Counted from the stretch's first letter, positions 7,756-16,220 are shown. The stretch: DNA of 33,112 nucleotides from Candidatus Krumholzibacteriota bacterium (GCA_016933175.1 JAFGBK010000033.1:1-33112); one strand, 5' to 3'. The notes: generated by a model not told the origin, from the sequence alone. Numbers and translations: made by a program.

Positions 7756-9975
7756 ATGACCCGAGCCTGCCTCGCCTGCCTGCTGGCCCTCCTGTTGATG
7801 CCGGCGACGCCCGGCGGCGCGCAGGAGGAGCGCCGGGGCCGCGCCGAGGCCGTGCCGCTGCTGGGCGCCGTCGTCTTCGCCGAGCCCGACGACCTGCTGG
7901 GCGAGGCCCTGTCCCGCCTGGGCCTGGACCGCGACGACCTGGGCTACCGGCCGCGCGGCTCCTGGACGCGCTACCCCCTGCCCGAGCGGATCCCCCACCG
8001 CAACGCCGCCTTCGACGACCTGTTCGCCCGGCCCCACCTGGTGCCGCGCTTCCTGCACGGCATGGCCGACCCCGTGCGCGAGCACCTGGACCCGGCCCGC
8101 CTGGTCGAGAGCGACGCGGGCCTCTACCAGCTCGCCTACTACCTGGCCGTGGAGAAGTTCGCCGGCGGCTTCCGCAACTACTCCGCCAACAACCAGCCCG
8201 AGCTGGACGGCGCGGCGCCGCTCGCGGAGGCCCTGGCGCGCATCTGGCGGGAGAACGGCGCGGCCACGCGGCGTGTCGCCTTCGGGAAGGCGGGCGCGGA
8301 CGCCGAGCCCCTGGCCGCGCACGCGGCGGCCATCGCGGCCCTGGACCCGGCCCTGCGCGAGATCCTGGCGACGCTGCTGCTGAACCTGCACGACGCCGCC
8401 GGCTGGGTGCGCCTCGCCTTCCGCCGCGCCGACCGCGACCTCGTGGAGCGCGCCCTGGCCATCGACGACCTGGGCGAGACCCAGGGCGACGGCCAGGTCT
8501 ACTACCCCGCGCTGGACGATCTGGCCCGCGCCTGGGACGCCCCCTCGCTCTGCTACGGCGCCCTCAAGGCCGCCCAGGCCCTGGACACCGCGCGCCTGTC
8601 CCTGCTGGCCCTGCCGGCGTCCGCGCGCGCGGGGCGCGGCATCCTGCTGGACGTGCCCACGCCCCTGGGGCGGGTGGTGGTCAGCGGCGCCGACGGCGCC
8701 GAGCACGACGCCGCCGGCTGCCTGCTCTGGCTCGACCTGGGCGGCGACGACACCTGGCGCGGACCCGTGGCCGCCAGCCGCGGCCCGGCCCTGCCCCTGT
8801 CGGTCTGCCTGGACCTGGGCGGCAAGGACCGCTACCACGCCGACGGCGCCGCCCAGGGGGCCGGCCTGGCGGGCGTGGGCATCCTGGTGGACGCGGCTGG
8901 CGACGACGAGTACCGCGCCGGCAAGCGCGCCCAGGGCTGCGGGCAGTTCGGCATCGGGATCCTGGCCGACCTGGGCGGCGGCGACGACTACCGCTGCGAC
9001 AGCAGCGGCCAGGGCTGCGGCTACTTCGGCTGCGGGCTGCTCCTGGACGCCGACGGCGACGACGAGCGCTACCTCCTTGGCGAGGGCCAAGGCTTCGGCG
9101 GCGTGGGCGGCGTGGGGGTGCTGGCCGACTGGGGCGGGAACGACCGCTACGAGGCCGAGCCCTACGCGGCCGTGGCCGGCCGGGCCGACTACCACAGCGA
9201 CTTCGCGGTGGCCGGCTCCAGCGCCCAGGGCTGCGGCATGGGCCGGCGCGGGGACGGCACCGACGGCCACGCCTGGGCCGGCGGCCTGGGCGCCCTCATC
9301 GACATCCACGGCCGCGACCGCTACCGCAGCGGCAACTGGAGCCTGGGATGCGGCTACTGGTACGGCATCGGCCTCGTCTACGAGGGCGACGGCGACGACC
9401 TCTACGAGAGCGTCTACTTCACGCAGGCCAGCGGCGCCCACTACTGCATCGGCGCCATCGTCGACGAGGGCGGCGACGACACGCACCGCCTCTTCGAGAA
9501 CGCCGGCGCTGGCCTGGCCTTCGGCTGGGACTACACCGACGCCCTGCTCCTGGACGCGGCGGGCGACGATGTCTACGAGGCGAAGATCATCAGCCTGGGC
9601 CTAGCCGAGATCCGCAGCAACGCCCTGCTGATCGACCTGGGCGGCGACGACCTCTACCGCCTGGACGCCGGCCAGCTCGGCCTGGGCGCCTCGGACACCA
9701 TCGACCGCTACCGGCGCCCGCCGGCCACGGCGCCCTACTACGGCGAGACGCTGTCGGTGGGCTTGCTGCTGGACGCCGGCGGCGAGGACCGCTACGAGCG
9801 GCGCGACCCGGACAGCGGCCGCTTCGCGCCCGACAGCCTGCTGGCCGAGGGCGTCTGGCGCTGCCTGCCCGCGCCCGGCACGGACGACTGGGGCTTCGGC
9901 AACCACGGCGCCTTCTGGGACTGCCAGGGCGGGCGCCTGCCGGAGCTGGATCCCTACCTGGAGGCATCGCCGTGA
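7756..9975 (+). CDS. Exported 12-copy GGDD-repeat protein, probable beta-solenoid
   Basis: A 739-residue protein with a signal peptide ([23 protein letters not shown]). Residues about 25-310 are helical and unlike anything I recognise. Residues about 320-680 hold some twelve copies of a unit of roughly 22-28 residues: G-[IL]-L-[LV]-D-x-G-G-D-D-x-Y-[RE], followed by a stretch containing QGxGxxGx. Examples are [28 protein letters not shown] and [15 protein letters not shown]. The regular hydrophobic strand plus an Asp/Gly turn fits a right-handed beta-solenoid, and the Asp-rich turns could bind calcium; both points are inference. The start has CGGAG 5 bases upstream. The stop overlaps the next gene's GTG (GTGA), indicating translational coupling to the glycosyltransferase. 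Function unknown; a surface or envelope role fits. Confidence 0.8.
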   Translation: MTRACLACLLALLLMPATPGGAQEERRGRAEAVPLLGAVVFAEPDDLLGEALSRLGLDRDDLGYRPRGSWTRYPLPERIPHRNAAFDDLFARPHLVPRFLHGMADPVREHLDPARLVESDAGLYQLAYYLAVEKFAGGFRNYSANNQPELDGAAPLAEALARIWRENGAATRRVAFGKAGADAEPLAAHAAAIAALDPALREILATLLLNLHDAAGWVRLAFRRADRDLVERALAIDDLGETQGDGQVYYPALDDLARAWDAPSLCYGALKAAQALDTARLSLLALPASARAGRGILLDVPTPLGRVVVSGADGAEHDAAGCLLWLDLGGDDTWRGPVAASRGPALPLSVCLDLGGKDRYHADGAAQGAGLAGVGILVDAAGDDEYRAGKRAQGCGQFGIGILADLGGGDDYRCDSSGQGCGYFGCGLLLDADGDDERYLLGEGQGFGGVGGVGVLADWGGNDRYEAEPYAAVAGRADYHSDFAVAGSSAQGCGMGRRGDGTDGHAWAGGLGALIDIHGRDRYRSGNWSLGCGYWYGIGLVYEGDGDDLYESVYFTQASGAHYCIGAIVDEGGDDTHRLFENAGAGLAFGWDYTDALLLDAAGDDVYEAKIISLGLAEIRSNALLIDLGGDDLYRLDAGQLGLGASDTIDRYRRPPATAPYYGETLSVGLLLDAGGEDRYERRDPDSGRFAPDSLLAEGVWRCLPAPGTDDWGFGNHGAFWDCQGGRLPELDPYLEASP

Positions 9976-10727
9976 AAGCCGCCGCCGCCGGCCGCACCAT
10001 CGTCGTCATGCCGGCCTACAATGCCGAGGCGACCCTCGCACAGACCCTGGGCGACATCCCGGCGGGCTGCGTGGACGAGGTGATCCTCGTGGACGACGGC
10101 AGCACGGACGGCACCGTCGCCACCGCCCGGCGCCTGGGCCTCACCGTCATCGAGCACCCGCAGAACCGCGGCTACGGCGCCAACCAGAAGACCTGCTACC
10201 GCGAGGCCCTGGCCCGCGGGGCCGGCATCGTGCTGATGATCCACCCGGACTACCAGTACGACGCGCGCCTGGTGCCCCACCTGGCCGGCCTGCTGCGCGA
10301 CGGCCACTGCGACGTGATCCTGGGCAACCGCATCCGCACGCGGCGCGAGGCCCTGGACGGCGGCATGCCGGGCTGGAAGTACCTGGCCAACCGCGTCCTG
10401 ACCATGATCGAGAACCTGTGGCTGGGGCAGAACCTGGGCGAGTTCCACTCGGGCATGCGCGGCTACACGCGCGACGTGCTGGAGACCGTCCCCTGGGAGC
10501 GCAACAGCGACGACTTCGTCTTCGACACGCAGCTCCTGGTGCAGGCCGTGCGCCTGGGCCTGCGCATCGGGGACATCCCCGTGCCCGTGCGCTACCAGCC
10601 GGGCGCCAGCCAGATCGGCTTCACGCGCAGCCTCGAGTACGGCCTGCTCACCCTGGAGACGCTGGTCCGCTACAGCCTCGACAAGTGGAACCTGCGCCGC
10701 GATCCCCTCTTCGCTCCGAAGGACTGA
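9972..10727 (+). CDS. Family 2 glycosyltransferase (dolichol-phosphate-mannose synthase-like)
   Basis: A 251-residue GT-A fold enzyme that transfers a nucleotide-activated sugar. The N-terminal strand [12 protein letters not shown] (11-22) and DDGSTDG (41-47) bind the nucleotide. [16 protein letters not shown] and MIHPDYQYD (89-97) correspond to the conserved donor site, with HPDYQYD in the DxD position. Downstream are [11 protein letters not shown] and [15 protein letters not shown], where the acceptor-side acidic residue is expected. There are no membrane helices. Start is GTG 9972, inside the GTGA overlap, with GGAGG 7 bases upstream. As the last gene of the operon it may modify the exported repeat protein or build an envelope glycan; that is inference from position. 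Confidence 0.88.
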   Translation: MKAAAAGRTIVVMPAYNAEATLAQTLGDIPAGCVDEVILVDDGSTDGTVATARRLGLTVIEHPQNRGYGANQKTCYREALARGAGIVLMIHPDYQYDARLVPHLAGLLRDGHCDVILGNRIRTRREALDGGMPGWKYLANRVLTMIENLWLGQNLGEFHSGMRGYTRDVLETVPWERNSDDFVFDTQLLVQAVRLGLRIGDIPVPVRYQPGASQIGFTRSLEYGLLTLETLVRYSLDKWNLRRDPLFAPKD

Positions 10728-10728
10728 C

Positions 10729-10778
10729 CCCTACTGCAGCCCGGCGGTGCGGAGGTAGGCGCCGACGATGGCCGGCCC
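10729..10778. repeat. 50-bp direct repeat, left copy
   Basis: Identical over all 50 bases to 11805-11854, with abrupt loss of similarity on both sides. Read on the minus strand it encodes the last residues of the prepilin peptidase (GPAIVGAYLRTAGLQ, stop), although no prepilin peptidase gene precedes it here. It begins two bases after the stop codon of the glycosyltransferase gene. Confidence 0.95.
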
Positions 10779-10799
10779 GCCGAGCCCCGCGCTGCTTCT

Positions 10800-11510
10800 C
10801 TATTCCGCCAGCGAGGAAGGCGGGTGGACCTCGGTGAATCCCTCCGGGACCTTCACGTCAATGGGGAAGGAATAGCGCGTGTCCCACTCATCTTGCACGA
10901 GACGCCACGCCGCCTTGCGGCCGTAGCGGACCTCCTCCGGCACCAGGGACAGCGCCGTCTCGTAGCCCTGATAATACGGGCAGTAGCCCAGGAAGAGATG
11001 GCGGGCGCGGGCCTCCCAGGTGCCGCGGATCTTGTCGCGGTCGAAGCGCCAGAAGCCGCCGTCGCCGACGCCCTCGCCCAGGTAGGTGTCGTCGGGATCG
11101 AAGGGCCGATCGAGGCGCACCGGGCCGAGGGCCGGCTTGAGCCAGCGGCACCCGGCGAAACGCAGGTTGCGCCCGCTGTGATTCCAACAGTAGTCCTTGC
11201 CGCAGCGCTCGCGCCGCTTAGCGCAGACCTCGATTTCCCGCAGGCACTTGAGGAAGTCCTTCATCGGCACGTTGGCGCGCGAGGTCGGCCAGCGCTTGAT
11301 GAGCTGCCACAGGTACGTCAGGTCGCGCGAGTGGCCCACCACACGGCACAAGACTAGCCGGGCGGATTCGGGCTGGCGGCGCTTATTGCGCTGCAGCGCG
11401 TTGCCTGCCACGCTCCCGGCCAGATTGCGGGCGAGCCCCCATGCCGCGCCGAAGATGTGGTTGTCGTGGTTTTCCCAGAAAAGCTGGAGCGAAGGGCGGG
11501 TAGTCATCAT
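10800..11510 (-). CDS. Cassette-borne protein of unknown function
   Basis: A 236-residue protein that I do not recognise. There is no signal peptide and no membrane segment. Residues about 95-125 are Cys- and basic-rich (EVCAKRRERCGKDYCWNHSG, then AGCRW), which could bind a metal. The rest is rich in Trp, Arg, Tyr and Phe, with the motif FDPDDTYLGEG in the middle. Start is ATG 11510 (the first of two adjacent ATGs), with a G-rich AGGGGG upstream. Composition is less GC-extreme than the flanking genes. It lies between the two copies of the 50-bp repeat, so it was probably acquired. Conserved length and an open frame suggest it is real; the function is unknown. Confidence 0.65.
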   Translation of the reverse strand: MMTTRPSLQLFWENHDNHIFGAAWGLARNLAGSVAGNALQRNKRRQPESARLVLCRVVGHSRDLTYLWQLIKRWPTSRANVPMKDFLKCLREIEVCAKRRERCGKDYCWNHSGRNLRFAGCRWLKPALGPVRLDRPFDPDDTYLGEGVGDGGFWRFDRDKIRGTWEARARHLFLGYCPYYQGYETALSLVPEEVRYGRKAAWRLVQDEWDTRYSFPIDVKVPEGFTEVHPPSSLAE

Positions 11511-11540
11511 CGCACCCCCTTCGATGCGGATAGAAGATTG

Positions 11541-11663
11541 TCGAAATGCCGGACTGCTAGTGGCCTGTATTGCCTCTATGACGTTTTTCAACGCCCAATA
11601 AGGCTTCTACATCCGCTACTGCCTGAAGTGATCGCGGCTGGCTTGATTGGCTCGGCATTTCGA
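11541..11663. repeat. 11-bp inverted repeat upstream of the cassette gene
   Basis: TCGAAATGCCG at 11541-11551 and its exact reverse complement at 11653-11663 enclose 101 bases of comparatively AT-rich DNA in the otherwise empty 11511-11804 stretch. The role is unknown: a regulator site pair, a folded recombination substrate, or chance. Confidence 0.5.
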
Positions 11664-11804
11664 TCCTCCGCGGGTGCGATGATCGTCAGTCATTACCCTA
11701 TCAGATCGATCAAAGCGATACAAGTACCCAGAGGAAATCATGGAAAGGCGAAAACAGGGAACGGGACGCCGCGTCGTGGGACGCTCAGCGCCACGCGGCT
11801 CCCG

Positions 11805-11854
11805 CCCTACTGCAGCCCGGCGGTGCGGAGGTAGGCGCCGACGATGGCCGGCCC
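11805..11854. repeat. 50-bp direct repeat, right copy (within prepilin peptidase gene)
   Basis: Perfect match to 10729-10778 at an offset of 1,076 bases. It covers the TAG stop (minus strand, 11807-11809) and the final 15 codons of the prepilin peptidase gene, so it is the ancestral copy. Confidence 0.95.
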
Positions 11855-12598
11855 CCAGAACAGGGCCACGGCGCCGCCCAGGGCCAAGAAGGGCCCGAAG
11901 GGGATGGCCAGCCGGGCACCCTCGGCGCCGCGGCGGCGCGCGATGATGGCCACGCCGACGACGGCCCCCGCCAGCACGGCCAGCAGGAAGGCCACCACCG
12001 CGCCCGAGGGCCCCGTGTGGGCGCCGATCATGGCCAGCAGCACGAAATCGCCGCCGCCCATGCCCGCCTGCCCGCGCACCAGCCGGTAGATACCGCTGAG
12101 GATCCAGGGCACGAAGTAGCCCAGCACGATGCCGATGAGGGCGTCAGGCCACTCGAGGCCGACGCCGAAGGCGGCAAAGGCCAGGCCGCTGACCACGCCC
12201 GCCACCGTGAAGCGGTGGGGCAGGGTCATGGTGTCCAGGTCGATGAAGACCAGCACCTCCAGCAGGGCCAGGAACAGCGCGTCGCGGGCGAAGAGCCAGG
12301 TGGGCCCGTCCCGCCAGGCAGCCGCGAGCCACAGGCCGAGCAGGAGCAGCTCCAGGAGCGGATAGCGGAAGGGGACGCGCGCGCCGCAGTGGCGGCAGCG
12401 GCCCCTGGAGGCGACCCAGCTCAGTATGGGCGCCAGGTCGCGCGGGCCGAGGGCCGCCCCGCAGGCGGGGCACTGGCTGCGCGCCGGCCGCCAGATCGAC
12501 ATCCCCTCGCGCGGCAGGCGGTGGATGACGACCGACAGGAAGCTGGCGATGACGGGGGCCATGACGGCCACGACGACGAGGAACAGGAGCCGCTCCAT
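11807..12598 (-). CDS. Type 4 prepilin peptidase / N-methyltransferase (A24 family)
   Basis: A 263-residue inner-membrane aspartic protease. It cleaves the leader of type IV pilins and type II secretion pseudopilins and methylates the new N-terminus. The N-terminal domain has ASFLSVVIHRLPR and the zinc-type cysteines C43-P-A-C46 and C68-R-H-C71. The catalytic aspartates sit in FIDLDTMTLPHR (D120/D122) and GMGGGD (D184), both characteristic of the family. About seven or eight hydrophobic helices are present. ATG 12598 is chosen since MERLLFLVVVAVMAP starts the first helix. No pilin genes are nearby, so its substrates are encoded elsewhere. Its 3' end carries the repeat described at 11805-11854. 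Confidence 0.93.
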   Translation of the reverse strand: MERLLFLVVVAVMAPVIASFLSVVIHRLPREGMSIWRPARSQCPACGAALGPRDLAPILSWVASRGRCRHCGARVPFRYPLLELLLLGLWLAAAWRDGPTWLFARDALFLALLEVLVFIDLDTMTLPHRFTVAGVVSGLAFAAFGVGLEWPDALIGIVLGYFVPWILSGIYRLVRGQAGMGGGDFVLLAMIGAHTGPSGAVVAFLLAVLAGAVVGVAIIARRRGAEGARLAIPFGPFLALGGAVALFWGPAIVGAYLRTAGLQ

Positions 12599-12731
12599 GG
12601 GCCGCACTCTAGGCCGGTCCGGCCCGACCGGCAAGGGAAAGCCGGCGGCGGGATTCGCGCCGCGCCGGATGGGCGCGCGCGCTGCGGGGCCGCCGCGCGA
12701 CCCGCGCCGTCGTGCCCGCTCGCCGGCGCGA

Positions 12732-13916
12732 CTACTCGCCGGCGTCGGCCTCGATCTGGCGGCCTTCGGGCAGGGTCCCGGGCAGGGTTTCGTCCATGCC
12801 CTCGGCGGCGCGCAGCTCGTCGATGCGGTCCACCTGCCGCTGCAGCATGCGCGTGCGGGTGGTCTCGAGGGTCTGGTACTCGCGGTGCACGTCTTCGAAG
12901 CGGCGGCCCACCTTGTCCATCTGGGCGACGAAGTGGTTCCACTGCTTGCCGAAGTCGGCCATGAAGTCGAGGATCTTCCGCGTCGACTGGCTGAAGACGT
13001 AGTTCTGCATGGACTGGCGGATCACCGACAGCATGGCGTAGAGGGTCAGCGGCGAGCAGAGCACCACCTTCTGCCGCAGGGCCTCGTCCATCAGCTCGGG
13101 CGCCTGCTCGTGCAGGAATCCGTAGATCTGCTCGTTGGGGATGAAGAGCAGGACGTAGTCCAGGGTCCCGGAACCGGGATCGATGTAGTCGCGCCCGGCG
13201 ACGGCCTTGATCTGGCCGCGCACGTCGGCGAGGAAGGCCTTCTGCGCCTTCTCGCGCTCGGCGTCCGCGCCCGCGTCGAGCCAGCGCAGGTAGTTGTCCA
13301 GGGGGAACTTGACGTCCATGTTCAGGCAGCGGCCCTCGGGCAGCAGGAAGCTGTAGTCGGGGCGCCGGGCACTGGTGTCCATGGTCTTCTGCTTGCGGTA
13401 GTTGATGCCCTCCTGCAGGCCGGCGAGCTGGAGGATGTCCTCGGCCATGCGCTCGCCCCACTGGCCGCGCCGCTGGCTGCTGGACAGGGCCTCGCGCAGG
13501 CTGCCCGTGGACTCGCTCAGCTCGCGCGTGACCCGCGCCGCCTGCTCGAGCTGCTCGCCCAGCTTCGCGTAGGCGCCGCGGTTGTCCTGGCCCAGCTTCT
13601 CCAGGCGCTGGCCCACGGTCTTCATCAGCTCGTCCACGCTCTTGAGCCGCGCCTCGATGAGGCCCTCGTGCCCCTTGAGCTTCTGGTCGATGAGCTCCTG
13701 CTCGGCCCGGCGGGCGGCCTCCTGCCCTTCCCGCAGGCCGTCGGCCTGCGCCGCCACCCCCTCGCGCAGCGACTCGGCGTGGCCGGCGAAGCGCTGCTCG
13801 ATGCGGTCGATCAGTTCCAGGTCGCCGCGCCCGCGCCGGCCGGCGGCCAGCAGCCAGCCGACGGCGAAGGCGGCGACGGCCGCCAGGGCGATGAGCAGGA
13901 TCTCCGCGGTTCCCAT
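12732..13916 (-). CDS. rmuC: DNA recombination protein RmuC
   Basis: A 394-residue protein of the RmuC family, predicted nucleases first found as limiting recombination at inverted repeats. An N-terminal membrane anchor (residues about 4-22, ILLIALAAVAAFAVGWLLAA) precedes a long coiled coil (about 30-150, many E/Q/K/L heptads). The RmuC core follows: RGQWGERMAEDILQLAGLQEG, DYSFLLPEGRCLNMDVKFP with the DxK-type nuclease-like motif, DNYLRW, and YVLLFIPNEQIYGF. ATG 13916 has GGAGGTGG 5 bases upstream. A TATAGT box at 13944-13949 would give it a short leader independent of the upstream RNA. Length and domain order are normal. Confidence 0.93.
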   Translation of the reverse strand: MGTAEILLIALAAVAAFAVGWLLAAGRRGRGDLELIDRIEQRFAGHAESLREGVAAQADGLREGQEAARRAEQELIDQKLKGHEGLIEARLKSVDELMKTVGQRLEKLGQDNRGAYAKLGEQLEQAARVTRELSESTGSLREALSSSQRRGQWGERMAEDILQLAGLQEGINYRKQKTMDTSARRPDYSFLLPEGRCLNMDVKFPLDNYLRWLDAGADAEREKAQKAFLADVRGQIKAVAGRDYIDPGSGTLDYVLLFIPNEQIYGFLHEQAPELMDEALRQKVVLCSPLTLYAMLSVIRQSMQNYVFSQSTRKILDFMADFGKQWNHFVAQMDKVGRRFEDVHREYQTLETTRTRMLQRQVDRIDELRAAEGMDETLPGTLPEGRQIEADAGE

Positions 13917-13943
13917 GCGCCACCTCCGGATGCGGACCCCGCC

Positions 13944-13949
13944 ACTATA
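13944..13949 (-). promoter_or_regulatory. Candidate -10 box of rmuC
   Basis: Reads TATAGT on the minus strand, 27 bases upstream of the rmuC ATG, in a stretch that is otherwise nearly pure GC. No convincing -35 hexamer was found at 16-18 bases. Confidence 0.5.
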
Positions 13950-13983
13950 GCACCGCGGCGCGCGCGCGCCGCTCCCAAAGCCC

Positions 13984-14015
13984 AAAAAGCGAGCGGGGCG
14001 CATGGCGCCCCGCTC
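13984..14015 (-). terminator. Intrinsic terminator of the small RNA
   Basis: An 11-bp perfect stem (GAGCGGGGCGC with GCGCCCCGCTC, 3-base loop, 13991-14015). On the minus strand it is followed by GC and then T5 at 13988-13984. Confidence 0.8.
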
Positions 14016-14127
14016 CAAATAGTGTGCTGCGTGTCGGTCGCTCCTGAGAGCGAACGAGCCGGAATCCCGAGAACCGCGTTGCAAGACGAGGGAGTGAAGG
14101 GACCCGGCCTGTCCTGCCTCCGGAACG
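13984..14127 (-). ncRNA. Predicted small RNA of about 144 nt, family not recognised
   Basis: A consensus promoter (TATAAT at 14133-14138, TTGGCG at 14157-14162) faces a strong intrinsic terminator (13984-14015), with no open reading frame between. The predicted transcript starts with GGGAC near 14126-14130, which can pair with a GTCCC about 30 bases later. It also contains a 6-bp stem TCGCTC/GAGCGA with a TCAG loop. I looked for the conserved SRP RNA core and the 6S open-bubble layout and could not establish either. It may be a stable housekeeping-type RNA or a long leader of rmuC; the separate -10 box for rmuC favours a free-standing RNA. Confidence 0.6.
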
Positions 14128-14132
14128 TCCCG

Positions 14133-14162
14133 ATTATAGCAGATCGCGCGGGCCCGCGCCAA
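14133..14162 (-). promoter_or_regulatory. Strong sigma70-type promoter
   Basis: A perfect TATAAT -10 hexamer with TTGGCG 18 bases upstream, on the minus strand. It is the only perfect -10 hexamer I noticed in the window and lies 129 bases after the end of the glyoxalase-type gene. Confidence 0.75.
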
Positions 14163-14265
14163 CGGCCACCTTCCGGGGCCACCTTCCGGCCGCCGTGAGG
14201 CGCACGGCGGCGGGCCGCCGCGGCATTGCACCGCGTCGCGGCGAAGCGGCACGACAGGGCGGCGC

Positions 14266-14901
14266 TCAGCCTCGCCAGGAGACCAGGAAGGGATTGCTCG
14301 CGGCCTCCTCGCCGAGCGTGCTGTCGGGGCCGTGGCCCGGATGGATCACGGTGCCCGCCGGCAGCGGCTCGACGAGGCGCTCGAAGATCGAGCGCATGAG
14401 GGTCTCCATGTCGCCGCCCGGGAAGTCCGTGCGGCCGATGGAGCCGGCGAAGAGCGTGTCCCCGCAGAAGAGGTGCCCGTCCACGAGCAGGCTCACGCCG
14501 CCCGGCGAGTGGCCGGGCGTGTGGATGACCGTCACGGCCAGCGCACCCACCGTCACCGTCTCCCCGTCCGCGAGGGGCGCAGCCACGGCCGGCGCGGCGA
14601 AGGGCGGCAGGCCGTAGAGGGCGCAGGTCTCGGCCACGCGCGCCAGCAGGAAGCGGTCTTCCTCGTGGAGCCGGAAGGGGATGCCCAGGCGCGACGCCAG
14701 CTCGGCGGCGCCGGCCACGTGGTCGATGTGTCCGTGGGTGTTGAGGATGGCGCGCAGCGTCAGGCCGTGGCCCTCGGCCAGGGCCAGGAGGCGGTCGTTC
14801 TCGCCGCCGGGATCGACGACGAAGGCCTCGCCGCCGGCCCGGTCGCCCACGAGCCAGGTGTTCTCCTGGAAGGCTCCCACGGTCAGGCACTCGATGATCA
14901 T
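14266..14901 (-). CDS. Metallo-beta-lactamase-fold hydrolase, glyoxalase II-type
   Basis: A 211-residue soluble MBL hydrolase of the YcbL/hydroxyacylglutathione hydrolase-like group, which usually hydrolyses thioesters. The full metal ligand set is visible: THGHIDH (55-61), HTPGHSPGG, CGDTLFAGSIGRTDFPGGD and IHPGHGP. It lacks the C-terminal helical substrate domain of classical GloB, and the length fits the short YcbL type. ATG 14901 follows GGGGAGGC. It is monocistronic on the minus strand, with the small RNA promoter downstream of its stop. The family is certain; the natural substrate is not. Confidence 0.9.
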   Translation of the reverse strand: MIIECLTVGAFQENTWLVGDRAGGEAFVVDPGGENDRLLALAEGHGLTLRAILNTHGHIDHVAGAAELASRLGIPFRLHEEDRFLLARVAETCALYGLPPFAAPAVAAPLADGETVTVGALAVTVIHTPGHSPGGVSLLVDGHLFCGDTLFAGSIGRTDFPGGDMETLMRSIFERLVEPLPAGTVIHPGHGPDSTLGEEAASNPFLVSWRG

Positions 14902-15032
14902 GCCGCCTCCCCGGCTGCGCGAAATGGGCCGCGCGGCGTCCCCTTTCGGATGCCGCGCCGGCTCGGGATGAATGCCGAAACCTAGCCGAGGGGCGGGGGG
15001 CGGTCAAGCGGCGGGCCGCCGCCCCCGGCGGT

Positions 15033-16220
15033 TCAGGAAAGACCGCGCCAGCCGGCGGGCAGGTCCACGTCGCCGGCACCTAGGAAGGCGGCCAGGTCCG
15101 CCAGGGCGCCGGCCAGCCCGCTGCGGAACGCCTCGCCGCCGTCGAAGCCGGGCTCCACCTGGAGCCGGCGCACCAGCAGGCGCCCCGCCCGGCGGTCGAA
15201 CTTCGGATCCAGGCGCCCCACCAGGCGGCCCGCGTGCAGGATGGGCAGCACATAGTAGCCGTGCACGCGCCTGGGCGGGGGCACGTAGATCTCGACGCGG
15301 TAGCGGAAGTCCAGCAGGTCCTCGGCGCGGCGGCGCTGCCAGAGCAGCGAGTCGAAGGGACACAGGAGATTCGTGCCCCGCGGCCGCGGCAGGCGGCCGA
15401 GGCCGTCCAGCGTCTCGGCCAGGGCGAACCAGGCGCCGGGCAGGCCGTCCACCGCCACCTCGCGCACGCGGCCCCGCTTCAGGTTGCGCGCGAGGACCGC
15501 CCGCCGCTCCGCCGCCGACAGGCGCGGCGCCGTCAGGTAGCCCGCCAGGTGGGCCTCGGTGGCGACGCCGTTGGCGGCCAGGCCCTGCAGCAGCCAGCTG
15601 TCCTCCCACTCGCGCCGGCTGGCCGCGGGCCCCGGCGGGTAGACGCGCTCGGCCAGGTCGTAGACGCGGCGGAAGCTGCGCCGATCGCTGACGGCGAGCC
15701 GGCCGCGTCGGAACAGCCACTCCAGGGCCATCTTCTCGATCTTCCAGCTCCACCAGCCGCCCTTGGCCCCGCTCGGATTCTCGAAGTCGGCGCTCTCCAG
15801 GGGACCTTCCCCGCGGATGCGCCGCAGCACGGCGCGGCGCACGCCGGCGTCTGCCTTGCGCTGCCGCCACCAGTCGCTCCGGGGATCGAACTCGCGCATG
15901 TACCGGCGGCTCAGGGGCAGGCGGCACAGGGGCTCGATGCAGGCCTCGTGGGCGATGAACTCGTAGGCGATCCGGTCGTGGTAGATCCAGCGGTCCACGG
16001 TCTGCCGGTCGTAGGGACCGAAGCGGCTCCAGAGGGTCAGGTAGTGGGCGCGGTCGACGACGTTGACGCTGTCGAGCTGCAGGCCGCCGGCGCGCTCCAG
16101 GTGCTCGACGAGGGCGCGGCGGGTGAGGCGCCGGCCACGGGGCCGCGACAGCCCCTGCCGGTCCAGCCAGAGCCGCACCACCTGCTCGCGCGCGAGGCGC
16201 GGGACGCCGCCGGAACTCAC
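15033..16220 (-). CDS. YcaQ/AlkZ-type winged-helix DNA glycosylase
   Basis: A 395-residue member of the HTH_42 (YcaQ/AlkZ) family, whose members unhook interstrand crosslinks and excise bulky alkylated bases. The diagnostic catalytic motif is QLD at residues 48-50 in GGLQLDSVNVVDRAH, matching the Q-x-D form of YcaQ rather than the Q-x-Q of AlkZ. Downstream are LWSRFGPYD, AHEACIEPL, the winged-helix part EWLFRRGRLAV, LLCPFDSLLWQRRRAEDLLDF and the YYVLPILHAGRLVGRLDPK core strand. GTG 16220 lies in a GTGA overlap with the flippase gene and has GGGAG 8 bases upstream, so the pair is translationally coupled. The link between flippase and repair enzyme seems positional only. Confidence 0.88.
   Translation of the reverse strand: MSSGGVPRLAREQVVRLWLDRQGLSRPRGRRLTRRALVEHLERAGGLQLDSVNVVDRAHYLTLWSRFGPYDRQTVDRWIYHDRIAYEFIAHEACIEPLCRLPLSRRYMREFDPRSDWWRQRKADAGVRRAVLRRIRGEGPLESADFENPSGAKGGWWSWKIEKMALEWLFRRGRLAVSDRRSFRRVYDLAERVYPPGPAASRREWEDSWLLQGLAANGVATEAHLAGYLTAPRLSAAERRAVLARNLKRGRVREVAVDGLPGAWFALAETLDGLGRLPRPRGTNLLCPFDSLLWQRRRAEDLLDFRYRVEIYVPPPRRVHGYYVLPILHAGRLVGRLDPKFDRRAGRLLVRRLQVEPGFDGGEAFRSGLAGALADLAAFLGAGDVDLPAGWRGLS

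Larger units (their letters stand above)
10729..11804. mobile_element. Probable inserted single-gene cassette at the prepilin peptidase 3' end
   Basis: A 1,076-base unit made of one copy of the 50-bp repeat plus the unrecognised gene at 10800-11510 and its AT-richer upstream region. Removing it would put the glycosyltransferase and prepilin peptidase genes convergent and almost touching. Duplication of a gene's 3' end with its stop kept intact is what site-specific or recombination-based insertion at gene ends produces. There is no integrase or transposase inside, so the element is either non-autonomous or an ancient partial duplication. Confidence 0.55.

Noticed and set aside
7528..9486. A 652-codon minus-strand frame opposite the GGDD-repeat gene
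   Set aside because: Low-complexity Ala/Val/Gln product, no ribosome binding site, antisense to a gene with signal peptide and regular repeats.
13984..14127. Assignment of the small RNA to SRP RNA or 6S RNA
   Set aside because: The conserved SRP core around GGAAGCAGC and the 6S bubble layout could not be found by eye, so no family name is given.
13917..14127. The small RNA as an rmuC riboswitch leader
   Set aside because: A separate TATAGT box at 13944-13949 lies after the terminator and just before rmuC. No known riboswitch core was recognised. The idea is not excluded.
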